Source of the DNA: Symplocastrum torsivum CPER-KK1
Lineage (GTDB): Bacteria; Cyanobacteriota; Cyanobacteriia; Cyanobacteriales; Coleofasciculaceae
Direction of reading: 5' to 3'
Length of the DNA: 64,000 nucleotides
Assembly (NCBI GenBank): GCA_019358875.1
Contig: JAHHIF010000009.1
Location: forward strand, 1-64,000
The notes beneath the pieces were generated by a model. The model was not told the origin of the DNA. It did not search any database and saw only the letters and a list, made by a program, of their open reading frames with translations. Below are positions 9,785 to 16,901 of the stretch, one piece after another (position 1 is the first letter of the stretch; each line of letters begins with the position of its first letter). A program made the translations under genes and the position numbers.

Positions 9785-9982
9785 CTAAGTGAAAGCTCCA
9801 TTATAATAAAGAACCGTAGCAAGAAGCAGAAGTACAAAAACTCCTATTGAGACACCGAATGTCAACTGTACAGGAAGACTTTTATTCGGGTTCAGTCCGT
9901 CTTGACCATGATCTATAGCGCTCGAAATATCATTAGAACCTGGATCGTAACTCTGTTTTTTTCCGCTTTTCATATCAGTCAT
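9785..9982 (-). CDS. Small single-pass membrane protein between phaE and phaC
   Basis: A 65-residue protein with a polar, lysine- and aspartate-rich N-terminal half and one C-terminal transmembrane helix (LTFGVSIGVFVLLLLATVLYY). I do not recognise the family. It sits in the gap between phaE and phaC on the same strand, 165 bases after phaE, so co-expression with PHA genes is possible. It could instead belong to the many tiny cyanobacterial thylakoid or stress-related membrane proteins. No catalytic motifs are visible. Confidence 0.6.
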   Translation of the reverse strand: MTDMKSGKKQSYDPGSNDISSAIDHGQDGLNPNKSLPVQLTFGVSIGVFVLLLLATVLYYNGAFT

Positions 9983-10147
9983 TGCTATCTTTACTTATCT
10001 TCCAATTTACTCCTCCTACTAGAAATCACATCTAACTCCAGGCGTATCTAAGAAAGTGTATAAAAAGACCTAATACTAATGAAAATATTTTCATTTCAAT
10101 GTCACTCATCATCTTTGTACTATCGCAGAAATGAGATCTTATAAGCC

Positions 10148-10729
10148 TTATTCGTTCAAAGCTTTTTTAAGGCTTTTTATCTCCTTACGCATCTCGTAAA
10201 TACTACGGTGAATTTCGTCCACTTCGCTCCGGGTCGGCAAGTCATACATTTTGAGAAATACTTCCATTAGCTGTTGCTGGTGAAGCTTGTAGGTCATGGC
10301 TGAGTTCAAAAACTTCCCCTGGATTTCAAGGGCATCCGCTGAACGGAACGTTTGTGCAAATACCCGGTCAAATAGATTACTCCAGACTTGCAGAAACTGC
10401 TGCCAGTTCTGAAGCGTTTCGCCTTTTTCCGTAAAGGAAGCCAACTCCCGCGTCAGTTCTTCAAAGGCTTTCAACCAAACATCGACCAGCACAACTTGAT
10501 ACTCAAAGTTTGCCTTATAGAAGTTTATCCAGGCATCAAAGCTCTTAAACAGTTTGTTGTTGAATTCACGGGTGTACCCCAAGCTTGGGCTTTGTAGAAC
10601 GGTACCAAATGTCTTTTCATAAATGTCCCAGTAGAGGTTTGCCAGCTCACTTAATGCCAAAGCGTAGCTGACTAGCACCTTACTAACAATTTCTAGTGAC
10701 AGCCGCAGTAGTCCTGCCCAAAGCTCCAT
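10148..10729 (-). CDS. phaE: Class III PHA synthase subunit PhaE
   Basis: The non-catalytic partner that activates PhaC. The C-terminus carries the conserved signature MYDLPTRSEVDEIHRSIYEM followed by a coiled-coil tail (MRKEIKSLKKALNE), as in cyanobacterial PhaE. At 193 residues it is clearly shorter than the ~330-residue protein I recall from Synechocystis, so the N-terminal part is reduced. I start it at the ATG at 10729, one base after the SDR stop codon; a TTG 36 bases upstream opens the frame but would overlap the SDR gene. The tight spacing argues for translational coupling within one PHA operon. Confidence 0.9.
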   Translation of the reverse strand: MELWAGLLRLSLEIVSKVLVSYALALSELANLYWDIYEKTFGTVLQSPSLGYTREFNNKLFKSFDAWINFYKANFEYQVVLVDVWLKAFEELTRELASFTEKGETLQNWQQFLQVWSNLFDRVFAQTFRSADALEIQGKFLNSAMTYKLHQQQLMEVFLKMYDLPTRSEVDEIHRSIYEMRKEIKSLKKALNE

Positions 10730-10730
10730 C

Positions 10731-11747
10731 CTAAATTCGCCCCTCGTTGTTGAATGCTTGTACAACCAGCAATGCCAACGCCGCTATACTGGCGATCGCA
10801 CCCCACTTAAACGGTGGGTTCTTATCTAGCCAGTCAGTAAGGCTCGGTATCGTTAGGTTCCTAAAATCTCCCTTGGCTCTGTCATTGGCTGCGACAGGTT
10901 CATAAAGATTGTTTGGTGCATCTTCAGATTTCGGCTGCGAAGTCCTTTGGAGTCGAAAGGCGACACGCTCTAATATGAAATCTACCAGTGATGGCGAGAG
11001 CCGTTGAAGCACATCTATGGCTCTCGCCGCATCCCCAACTAAGAAGTCACGGGTGGGATGTTCGGCAACGTAAAGGATCGCATCAGCTACTAGCGTCGGT
11101 TCGTAGAAAGGCGGTAAGCTTGCTGGCTTTACACCTAACCTCGTGAGCGCATTGTTGTAGAGGGGTGTATTGACAGCGGCAGGTTTCACACTTGTCACAC
11201 TGATGGGGATGCGCTCATGTCGCAGTTCGACGCGCAGGGCTTCGATAAATCCCTCCATCCCGTGCTTAGCTGTGCAATAAGAACTTTGAAGTGGGAGACT
11301 TCGTCTGCCCAAGACTGAAGAGATATGAATTAGCGCTCCTCGACCCTCACTCTTAAGATGGGGCAGTGCTGCCATTGCACCGTAAACTTGCCCCATTAGA
11401 CCAACATCAATGACGCGCTGAAACTCTTCTGGTTTTGTCTGATCGAAAGGGGCATAGACGGCAATAGCAGGGCAATGCACCCAGGTATCGAGTCGCCCAT
11501 ATATCTCAACGGTACGATCTGCGATCGCCTTAACTTGCTCGAATACCGCCACATCGGCTACCACAGCAGTTACCTCACCACCAAAGCCGCGAATCTCGTC
11601 TAGCAAGGGCGCTAGCTTCGACTCACTACGAGCCGAGACAACCACCTTTGCCCCTCGCTTGGCAAACTGTAGGGCTGCCTCACGTCCGATGCCGCTGGAA
11701 GCCCCAACGACGGCAACAACCTGCTGATTGATTGGCTTCAGTTGCAT
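10731..11747 (-). CDS. Short-chain dehydrogenase/reductase with C-terminal membrane helix
   Basis: A 338-residue SDR. The Rossmann motif GASSGIG lies at about residues 15-21, the catalytic serine in HISSVLG, and the YCTAKHG box gives the Tyr-Lys pair. After the SDR core (to about 250) comes a polar linker and a transmembrane helix (AIASIAALALLVVQAF), so it is probably membrane-attached. A strong ribosome binding site (AAGGAGA) precedes the ATG. It belongs to the PHA cluster by strand and spacing, directly before phaE. It may supply or recycle hydroxyacyl substrates, but that is inference; the substrate is unknown. Confidence 0.87.
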   Translation of the reverse strand: MQLKPINQQVVAVVGASSGIGREAALQFAKRGAKVVVSARSESKLAPLLDEIRGFGGEVTAVVADVAVFEQVKAIADRTVEIYGRLDTWVHCPAIAVYAPFDQTKPEEFQRVIDVGLMGQVYGAMAALPHLKSEGRGALIHISSVLGRRSLPLQSSYCTAKHGMEGFIEALRVELRHERIPISVTSVKPAAVNTPLYNNALTRLGVKPASLPPFYEPTLVADAILYVAEHPTRDFLVGDAARAIDVLQRLSPSLVDFILERVAFRLQRTSQPKSEDAPNNLYEPVAANDRAKGDFRNLTIPSLTDWLDKNPPFKWGAIASIAALALLVVQAFNNEGRI

Positions 11748-11908
11748 CGATGTCTCCTTAAAATCCTCATCACACCTTTACCCCTGAAGGTAAAGTCATC
11801 TAGAAACGTTTGCTTTAGTTGAAATCGACAAACTCAACTTCTACCAATAAATAGGACAGAGTAAGTGTACCTACCTCAGTCTCAGGGTTGACAGATGGAA
11901 CCAAATGT

Positions 11909-12793
11909 CTAACCAGTAACTTCCGTGAGAAACTTGCTTAACTCCGTGCTAAAAATTTCAGCACGCTCGATATGGGGTAGATGACCACAGTCAGGTATCA
12001 AGGCAAGCTGTCCATGCCGTAGGCGACTAACGGCATCTTGAGCCTGCTCTTTTGGGAAAACCGAATCATCAGTACCCCAGACAATCAGGGTTGGCATCTG
12101 CAACTGTGGTAGAGAATCGAGCAACACTTGGCGCTGTCCCAATACATTAAGCTGGGCACGTAGTGAAGACAGAGTAGCTTGAAGAAAACCCGGCATTAGT
12201 GACATTCGCTCCTGCTCCGCCAGCCACACATCGGGAGCCTGCGAGGGGTGGGCAAAAAGCAGTGTTGCCCGTAACCACGATCGCATCTTTGCGCCAATCG
12301 GTGTAGCGCACCCCGTGATCGCAGCCTCCCCATAGAAGGGCACGGTTAACTGGGACAGAAACGGCGTAACTGAGTAACCAAGCCCGGAACTGTCTGCCAG
12401 CACCAGAGCCGCCACTTGTTCAGGATGTGACAGCGCAAAGCGTAGAGAAACAAGTCCACCTAGGGAGTTACCTACTAGTACCGCCTGCTCAATGCCAAGC
12501 GCGTTGAGAAAATCGACCAAGAACTGCTTAAGAAATTCCGGAGTATAGTTACGGCTGGGTTTAGCACTCTCACCAAACCCTGGAAAGTCCGGGGCATAGA
12601 CGCGATATGTAGCTCCTAGCCTGGGCAGTACCCAAGACCAATCCAGAGCGCTGGCACTATCTCCATGTAGCAGCACTAACGGTAGACCATCATCACCCGC
12701 CTTAAAGTAGCGTGTAGTTAAACCGCCTACATTGATTCGCCGCTCTTCAACCTCAATCGCTGTTTTCACACGTTGCTCCGCTACTATATACAT
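11909..12793 (-). CDS. Alpha/beta-fold hydrolase in the PHA cluster
   Basis: A 294-residue hydrolase. The oxyanion region LLHGDSASALDWSWVLPRL, the nucleophile elbow GNSLGG (serine), the acid in WGTDDSVFP and the histidine in PDCGHLPHIERAE form a complete triad. It lies between phaB and the SDR gene, 55 bases after phaB. It could be an intracellular PHA depolymerase, an oligomer hydrolase or a thioesterase; the sequence alone does not decide. It is distinct from the PhaC synthase, which uses cysteine. Confidence 0.85.
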   Translation of the reverse strand: MYIVAEQRVKTAIEVEERRINVGGLTTRYFKAGDDGLPLVLLHGDSASALDWSWVLPRLGATYRVYAPDFPGFGESAKPSRNYTPEFLKQFLVDFLNALGIEQAVLVGNSLGGLVSLRFALSHPEQVAALVLADSSGLGYSVTPFLSQLTVPFYGEAAITGCATPIGAKMRSWLRATLLFAHPSQAPDVWLAEQERMSLMPGFLQATLSSLRAQLNVLGQRQVLLDSLPQLQMPTLIVWGTDDSVFPKEQAQDAVSRLRHGQLALIPDCGHLPHIERAEIFSTELSKFLTEVTG

Positions 12794-12847
12794 TAAGAAG
12801 TGTAACTATTGTTCAATGCTAGTTTCTGGCTTTGGGAAGCGCGTCTC

Positions 12848-13570
12848 TCAAGTATGATGGGCACCATTGACACGGAGAACTTCACCCGTAACATAGCTGC
12901 TAGCAATTGGCGAGAGCAGGAACGCCACTGCCCAAGCCACTTCTTCAGGCTTACCAAAGCGACGAAGTGGAATTTCAGAGACAATGCGCTCTTTCACCTT
13001 GTCTGGAACCGACTTAACCATATCAGTCTCAATAAATCCCGGCGACACAGCATTGACCCGCACCCCGTACCGAGCTGCTTCTCTAGCTAAGGACTTAGTT
13101 AAACCAATCACAGCCGCCTTGGATGCAGCATAGTTGCTTTGACCAAGGTTTCCTCGTTCGCCCGAAATTGAGCTAATGCAGACAACAGAGCCTTCTTGCC
13201 TCTCGTACATCTTCGGGATAACGGGCGTTAGCGTGTTGTAAACTCCCTTCACGTTAGTGCCAATGACGGCATCCCAATCCTCAGAAGTCAGTTTTGGAAA
13301 AAAGTTGTCACGGGTAATCCCAGCATTCGCTACAACCCCATAAATTGAACCAAGTTTCTGTTCAACTTGTTCTGCCACTGCCTCCATTGCAGCGGAGTCG
13401 GTCACATCAGCTTGAATTTCCAGCGTCCCCTGCTGAGTAATACTCTCGCTGCGGTGAGTATAGGCTACCTTGGCTCCCAACTCTAAGAGCAAACGAACGA
13501 TCGCTGCTCCTATCCCTCGATTCCCGCCCGTTACCAGAACAACTTTATCTTCCAGCCCTAAAGATTGCAT
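12848..13570 (-). CDS. phaB: Acetoacetyl-CoA reductase (PhaB/FabG-type SDR)
   Basis: NADPH-dependent reductase that makes (R)-3-hydroxybutyryl-CoA from acetoacetyl-CoA. It is 240 residues long, with the cofactor loop GGNRGIG at 15-21, NAG at about 83-85, and a catalytic Ser-Tyr-Lys set (CISSISG, then YAASK at about 147-151). The C-terminal segment ends SSYVTGEVLRVNGA. I chose ATG 13570, which follows GGAGAG; the frame extends upstream to 13639 and would overlap phaA. The close FabG relationship means 3-oxoacyl-ACP reduction is the alternative, but adjacency to phaA favours PhaB. Confidence 0.9.
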   Translation of the reverse strand: MQSLGLEDKVVLVTGGNRGIGAAIVRLLLELGAKVAYTHRSESITQQGTLEIQADVTDSAAMEAVAEQVEQKLGSIYGVVANAGITRDNFFPKLTSEDWDAVIGTNVKGVYNTLTPVIPKMYERQEGSVVCISSISGERGNLGQSNYAASKAAVIGLTKSLAREAARYGVRVNAVSPGFIETDMVKSVPDKVKERIVSEIPLRRFGKPEEVAWAVAFLLSPIASSYVTGEVLRVNGAHHT

Positions 13571-13635
13571 CAACCACTCTCCACTCCATGAAAGAAAAAG
13601 GCGAAAGGAACAAGAAAAGAATTTCTCTTTCCTTA

Positions 13636-14826
13636 TCAAAGCCGCTCTAATGCGATCGCAGTTCCACCACCAGTCCCATGACAGACGGCTGCCAATCCGA
13701 GTTGCCCATTCCTTTGTTGCAAGGCGTTGAGCAGCGTGACGATGATTCGCGCTCCTGAAGCGCCAATGGGATGTCCTAAAGCGATCGCTCCCCCATAGAC
13801 ATTGAGCTTTTCGTATGGAACACCCAGCACTCGGTTGAACAACACGCTGCTCAAAGCGAATGCCTCGTTGTTCTCGAACAGGTCAAAATCGTAGATTCTC
13901 ATCTTGAGCTTTTCTAAAAGCTTGTTTACTGCCAGGATGGGAACTTCCGGGAAGCGCCAAGTTTCGCCACCGATCCAGGCTCCCCCAACCACCCGTGCTA
14001 AAGGCTTGAGTTCGTAGCGTTCCACTGCTCTTGCGCTTGCCAAAACGAGAGCGGCTGCTCCGTCTGATATCTGGCTACTATTGCCCGCCGTAAACACTCC
14101 ATCTTCTCGGAAAGCAGGCTTGAGTTTAGCTAGGCTTTCCAAGGTGGTTTCGAGGCGGATTCCCTCATCCGTGTCCATAAGTCGCGAACCTTTCTTTCCC
14201 GAAATTTCAATGGGTACAATCTCCCTTTTAAACCAACCTTGCTCAGTTGCGATCGCTGCTCGTTTCTGTGAATAAAAGGCAACTTCGTCCAAGTCGGGTC
14301 GCGTTACGTTGTAAGCCACTGCTAGTCGCTCAGCTTGCTCTCCCATTGTTTCGGAAGTAGTGGGATCGGTGAGACCATCGTACAGCAAAGTATCGGTGAG
14401 TTGCTCTGGCGAACCCAGCAGCAATTTGTACCCCCATCTGGCTCGATGTGATAAGAAAAACCCAGCCTGGGACATGGATTCCATTCCACCAGCCAGTACA
14501 ATTTCAGCATCTCCAGAGCGGATAGTAGTGGCGGCGTTCATCACGCTCATCATTCCTGATGAACACACCATATCCACGGCATACCCATTCACCGTGTCCG
14601 GAATCTGTGCCTTAAAAGCTGCCTGACGAGGCACTGACTGTCCATGACCCGCCCTGAGTACATTCCCAAAGATGTACAGGTCTAAAGCGTCGTCCGGTAC
14701 TCCGGCTTGTTCCAAGGCAGATCGCATGGCATGGGCACCTAAATCGACTGGGGAAAAACCTGCTAATGCCCCTCCAAACCGACCAAGCGGTGTGCGTACT
14801 GCTGAGACAATATAAACTTCTTCCAT
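13636..14826 (-). CDS. phaA: Acetyl-CoA acetyltransferase (beta-ketothiolase)
   Basis: Thiolase of 396 residues that condenses two acetyl-CoA to acetoacetyl-CoA, the first step of PHB synthesis. The acylated cysteine is Cys88 in DMVCSSGMMS, the GHPIGASGAR loop supplies the histidine, and AVCHGTGGGTAIALE carries the second cysteine. FENNEAFALSSV replaces the commoner NEAFA context with little change. It is the first gene of the minus-strand PHA cluster, 65 bases before phaB, and faces away from the phasin candidate. Degradative thiolase is the alternative, less likely given neighbours. Confidence 0.95.
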   Translation of the reverse strand: MEEVYIVSAVRTPLGRFGGALAGFSPVDLGAHAMRSALEQAGVPDDALDLYIFGNVLRAGHGQSVPRQAAFKAQIPDTVNGYAVDMVCSSGMMSVMNAATTIRSGDAEIVLAGGMESMSQAGFFLSHRARWGYKLLLGSPEQLTDTLLYDGLTDPTTSETMGEQAERLAVAYNVTRPDLDEVAFYSQKRAAIATEQGWFKREIVPIEISGKKGSRLMDTDEGIRLETTLESLAKLKPAFREDGVFTAGNSSQISDGAAALVLASARAVERYELKPLARVVGGAWIGGETWRFPEVPILAVNKLLEKLKMRIYDFDLFENNEAFALSSVLFNRVLGVPYEKLNVYGGAIALGHPIGASGARIIVTLLNALQQRNGQLGLAAVCHGTGGGTAIALERL

Positions 14827-15216
14827 ACATCCTCATCATCTTTTAAAATTTCACGTCATTAACTGTTACCAACTTCAAGCAGGATGCTTATGAAAGCAGT
14901 TTGCATTGGTAGTCGCAGAAATTTTCTGCTACTTATGAAAGGTTGCTCTAAGATGAGCGGCAGCTATGCTTTTATGAAACTGGAACAACCCAATTCTCTC
15001 GATGAACTAACCTGGCAAGAGGTGTTTTTTCACAAAGGTATTTTGCTTAATCCACGAGGATTAAAAGACGTTTCTTCCTAAAGATATGTATTTCTAATGC
15101 ATCGACATGAAATCTTGTTTTTGTGCATTTCAATTTCAGTATTTATCCATTATTATTCAATAAGATTCTAGATAAGGCAATCAGTATTCATCAATACAGT
15201 TAAAGGAGCAAAGGTA

Positions 15217-15480
15217 ATGGATTGGAGTAATAGCTTGGAGCAGTACTTAAGACAGTTAAGTGAGTTGCAAAGAGGAATTTTTACTAGCTGGGCATCTATG
15301 ATGCCAAATATGCAGAGTTCCAATATGCCTAACGCCCGTGATACTTTCGATAAAACACTGAAATTTCAGGAACAGGTGGTGACAAGCTCACTTGAATTTC
15401 AGGCTCTATTCAGCCGTCTGTCAATCGAAGCTCAGAAACAATTGTGGGAGAGTTACTTTAATACATTGCGTAAGTCTTAA
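15217..15480 (+). CDS. phaP: Probable PHA granule-associated protein (phasin, PhaP-like)
   Basis: An 87-residue, helix-rich, cofactor-free protein beginning MDWSNSLEQYLRQLSELQ, with amphipathic helices (FDKTLKFQEQVVTSSLEFQ and LSIEAQKQLWESYFNTL). Size and composition fit the small cyanobacterial phasins of the Synechocystis Ssl2501 type, which coat PHB granules. It is divergent from phaA, and a good AAGGAG site precedes the ATG. A plus-strand terminator follows at 15599. The assignment rests on context plus overall character, not on a unique motif. A 65-codon frame just upstream (14884-15081) lacks support. Confidence 0.7.
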   Translation: MDWSNSLEQYLRQLSELQRGIFTSWASMMPNMQSSNMPNARDTFDKTLKFQEQVVTSSLEFQALFSRLSIEAQKQLWESYFNTLRKS

Positions 15481-15598
15481 ATAAAAGCCGAGTGATTAGA
15501 GTTACATCAGTCACATCCAGAGCATTTTTTGTTTTTACTAGGCGTAGAGTAAGCCATTAGGAAATCATCAACTCGGCAACATCCTCTTAAGGACTAAT

Positions 15599-15631
15599 AA
15601 AGCCCCTAAGATAGTATCTTTGGGAGCTTTT
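15599..15631 (+). terminator. Intrinsic terminator of the phasin gene
   Basis: AAAGCCCCTAAGATA pairs with TATCTTTGGGAGCTTTT across a two-base centre, ending in a T run. It lies 120 bases downstream of the phasin stop, in plus orientation. Confidence 0.75.
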
Positions 15632-15939
15632 CTATATGAAATAGGTTTCATGCGGAACAGTTAGTGTTTGCTTCTAATGAAATTGTTAATAGACCAGTAA
15701 AAGCCTCATATAGACCTTAACTTTATTACTTGGTTCAATCCTCTGTCCATAGGAAGGGTCTAATATTAAGTAAGTTTGTACTATTAACTACAAACGTCTT
15801 CAGAGAGAATCTAACTTCTAGGAACCTTGTCTACTTCCTTTACTAAACTGCGGCTAAGTGCTCTAAGCTATTTAATGGGGTGAACATTTTTACAAGAGCG
15901 CACTATTACTCCAATACCCAAATCCTCTGTTAGAATCCA
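15632..15939. other. Intergenic, nothing recognised
   Basis: About 300 AT-rich bases between the phasin terminator and the convergent TIGR03643 gene. I see no gene, repeat or strong hairpin. Confidence 0.5.
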
Positions 15940-16197
15940 TCAAGAACCTTTTTGATTGTGAGAGTGAAAGCGTCCAGAAACGAAGTCGCGTTGTTTGAGA
16001 TGTTTGGTTTGACGCCCACTTACACGTTCGCGCCACATCCTAAAGCTAGACGCCTTCATTTCTCGCCGCATTAGAGCAATGACTTGTTTTTCCTGAAGCC
16101 CAAACTGTTGTTCAATTGCCTCAAAGGGTGTGCGGTCTTCCCACGCCATCTCTATAATGCGATCAATGGTTTCAGAATCGAGGTCGGGGAGATTCAT
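15940..16197 (-). CDS. TIGR03643 family protein (DUF2805-like)
   Basis: An 85-residue conserved bacterial protein. The core ETIDRIIEMAWEDRTPFEAI, QFGLQEKQVIALMRREM and SSFRMWRERVSGR, with the closing KHLKQR, matches the family I know as TIGR03643/DUF2805, which looks like a small HTH-type fold. Function is unknown. It is the first full-size gene downstream of the tandem threonine leader/terminator region on the same strand, so it is the best candidate for the gene controlled there, with about 245 bases between the last terminator and the ATG. Convergent with the phasin gene. Confidence 0.85.
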   Translation of the reverse strand: MNLPDLDSETIDRIIEMAWEDRTPFEAIEQQFGLQEKQVIALMRREMKASSFRMWRERVSGRQTKHLKQRDFVSGRFHSHNQKGS

Positions 16198-16335
16198 TGC
16201 AACGATGTCAGAAATACTGTGGAGTACATACTCATAGCCTAACGTATCGAATTCAGGAGTCCGGGAGCAGGTACCAGGATTATTTTACAACTCCAATCAG
16301 ATTGCTATATCAACACACCCGCTATAGGCGATCGA

Positions 16336-16416
16336 CTAACTCCTCATAATATCCTTCCCTCTCATCCGGTAAATAATTTGTTCTTTGCAGCGTGCGATCG
16401 CTCGATGGTCGTACAT
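16336..16416 (-). CDS. 26-codon ORF right after the second attenuator
   Basis: A short frame starting MYDHRAIARC, preceded at proper distance by a strong AGGAG site, 26 bases downstream of the second terminator. It may be a genuine micro-protein, a third leader-like frame, or the truncated head of a lost structural gene: a second frame through the same DNA reads protein-like up to about 16322. Coding status is unproven. Confidence 0.35.
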   Translation of the reverse strand: MYDHRAIARCKEQIIYRMRGKDIMRS

Positions 16417-16441
16417 TGTTCTTCTCCTGTTGATATCTACT

Positions 16442-16471
16442 AAAAACCCCTCCGAGGATTGCCTGGAGGGG
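16442..16471 (-). terminator. Attenuator terminator 2
   Basis: On the minus strand CCCCTCC (complement of 16465-16471) pairs with GGAGGGG (complement of 16447-16453), an 11-base loop between, followed by five T. It has the same stem as terminator 1 although loop sequences differ. It lies 35 bases after the stop codon of leader peptide 2. Confidence 0.85.
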
Positions 16472-16505
16472 GAACGTTTGGGTATTGCGTGCATGACGAA
16501 TTACA

Positions 16506-16556
16506 TCACGTCCCTCCAGTCGCGATTTGGGTGGTGGTGGTAGTGGTAGTTGTCAT
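16506..16556 (-). CDS. Threonine leader peptide 2 (thrL-like)
   Basis: A 16-codon frame reading MTTTTTTTTQIATGGT: eight consecutive threonine codons (ACA, ACT and ACC mixed) plus two more. Its 3' end, CTGGAGGG just before the stop, is a perfect 8-bp complement of the 5' arm of terminator 2 (CCCTCCAG, complement of 16463-16470). That is the geometry of ribosome-mediated attenuation: a ribosome stalled at the threonine run leaves CTGGAGGG free to disrupt the terminator, while one reaching the stop covers it. The ribosome binding site is weak. The mixed codons argue against a simple triplet expansion. Confidence 0.75.
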   Translation of the reverse strand: MTTTTTTTTQIATGGT

Positions 16557-16650
16557 GAAGTCAGCGCAAAGAATCATCTCTTGTTCTCATCGTCAATGTT
16601 TTTGCGATTGTGCGGTTGCGTGCTTTTACCTAGAGGGTTTGCAAGCCATT

Positions 16651-16681
16651 AAAAACCCCTCCGAAGCGTTGCTGGGAGGGG
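16651..16681 (-). terminator. Attenuator terminator 1
   Basis: On the minus strand CCCCTCC (complement of 16675-16681) pairs with GGAGGGG (complement of 16656-16662) across a 12-base loop, followed by five T. It begins 35 bases after the stop of leader peptide 1, the same spacing as in unit 2. Confidence 0.85.
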
Positions 16682-16716
16682 TGCGATTTCTGGCTTCTAA
16701 GGCAAGCAGGCTCGTC

Positions 16717-16785
16717 TCACAACCCTCCCAGGCTGGTAGTCAGGGTAGTTCCGATAGTGGTTTTCAGACAGAGCTTAAGTGCCAT
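16717..16785 (-). CDS. Threonine leader peptide 1 (thrL-like)
   Basis: A 22-codon frame: MALKLCLK, then TTIGTTLTTS, then LGGL. Six of the ten central residues are threonine, resembling in layout the E. coli thr leader. The final codons CTGGGAGGG are a perfect 9-bp complement of CCCTCCCAG in the 5' arm of terminator 1. The first threonine codon is about 25 bases before this segment, far enough for a stalled ribosome to leave it free. Located 54 bases after the predicted -10 box. Confidence 0.72.
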   Translation of the reverse strand: MALKLCLKTTIGTTLTTSLGGL

Positions 16786-16833
16786 TGCTTGTTATAAATA
16801 CTTACTTACCAAAGTGTCGAATGGTATTAAGAC

Positions 16834-16862
16834 TATTTAAGCAACTCTCTTGGGTTTGTCAA
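16834..16862 (-). promoter_or_regulatory. Probable promoter of the attenuator operon
   Basis: Minus-strand TTGACA (complement of 16857-16862), a 17-base spacer, then TAAATA (complement of 16834-16839). A perfect -35 box with a weak -10 box, between the NACHT stop codon and leader 1. Confidence 0.55.
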
Positions 16863-16901
16863 GTCACTACCATAGCGTAGTCATTGCGATCGCACTGGTG
16901 C

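Larger units (their letters stand above)
16442..16862 (-). promoter_or_regulatory. Tandem threonine-responsive transcription attenuator (candidate)
   Basis: In order on the minus strand: promoter (16862-16834), leader 1 (16785-16717), terminator 1 (16681-16651), leader 2 (16556-16506), terminator 2 (16471-16442). Each leader ends with a segment complementary to the 5' arm of its own terminator: 9 bp (16723-16731 with 16672-16680) in unit 1 and 8 bp (16512-16519 with 16463-16470) in unit 2. The two units differ by one base in these arms and the change is compensated. In both, the segment ends five bases before the end of the stop codon-containing tail GGAGGG-NNG-TGA. Relation to published cyanobacterial elements is unknown to me. 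Confidence 0.7.

Noticed and set aside
14884..15081. 65-codon plus-strand frame upstream of the phasin gene
   Set aside because: No domain, odd composition; could be leader sequence. Not enough support to call a gene.
7236..15480. PHA locus as an integrated mobile island because a tyrosine recombinase adjoins it
   Set aside because: No tRNA, attachment-site duplication, phage genes or composition change; stand-alone recombinases are common in cyanobacteria.
16459..16797. 112-codon plus-strand frame over the attenuator
   Set aside because: Low-complexity product (a valine run is the reverse of the threonine codons) and it spans both terminators; it is a shadow of the minus-strand leaders.
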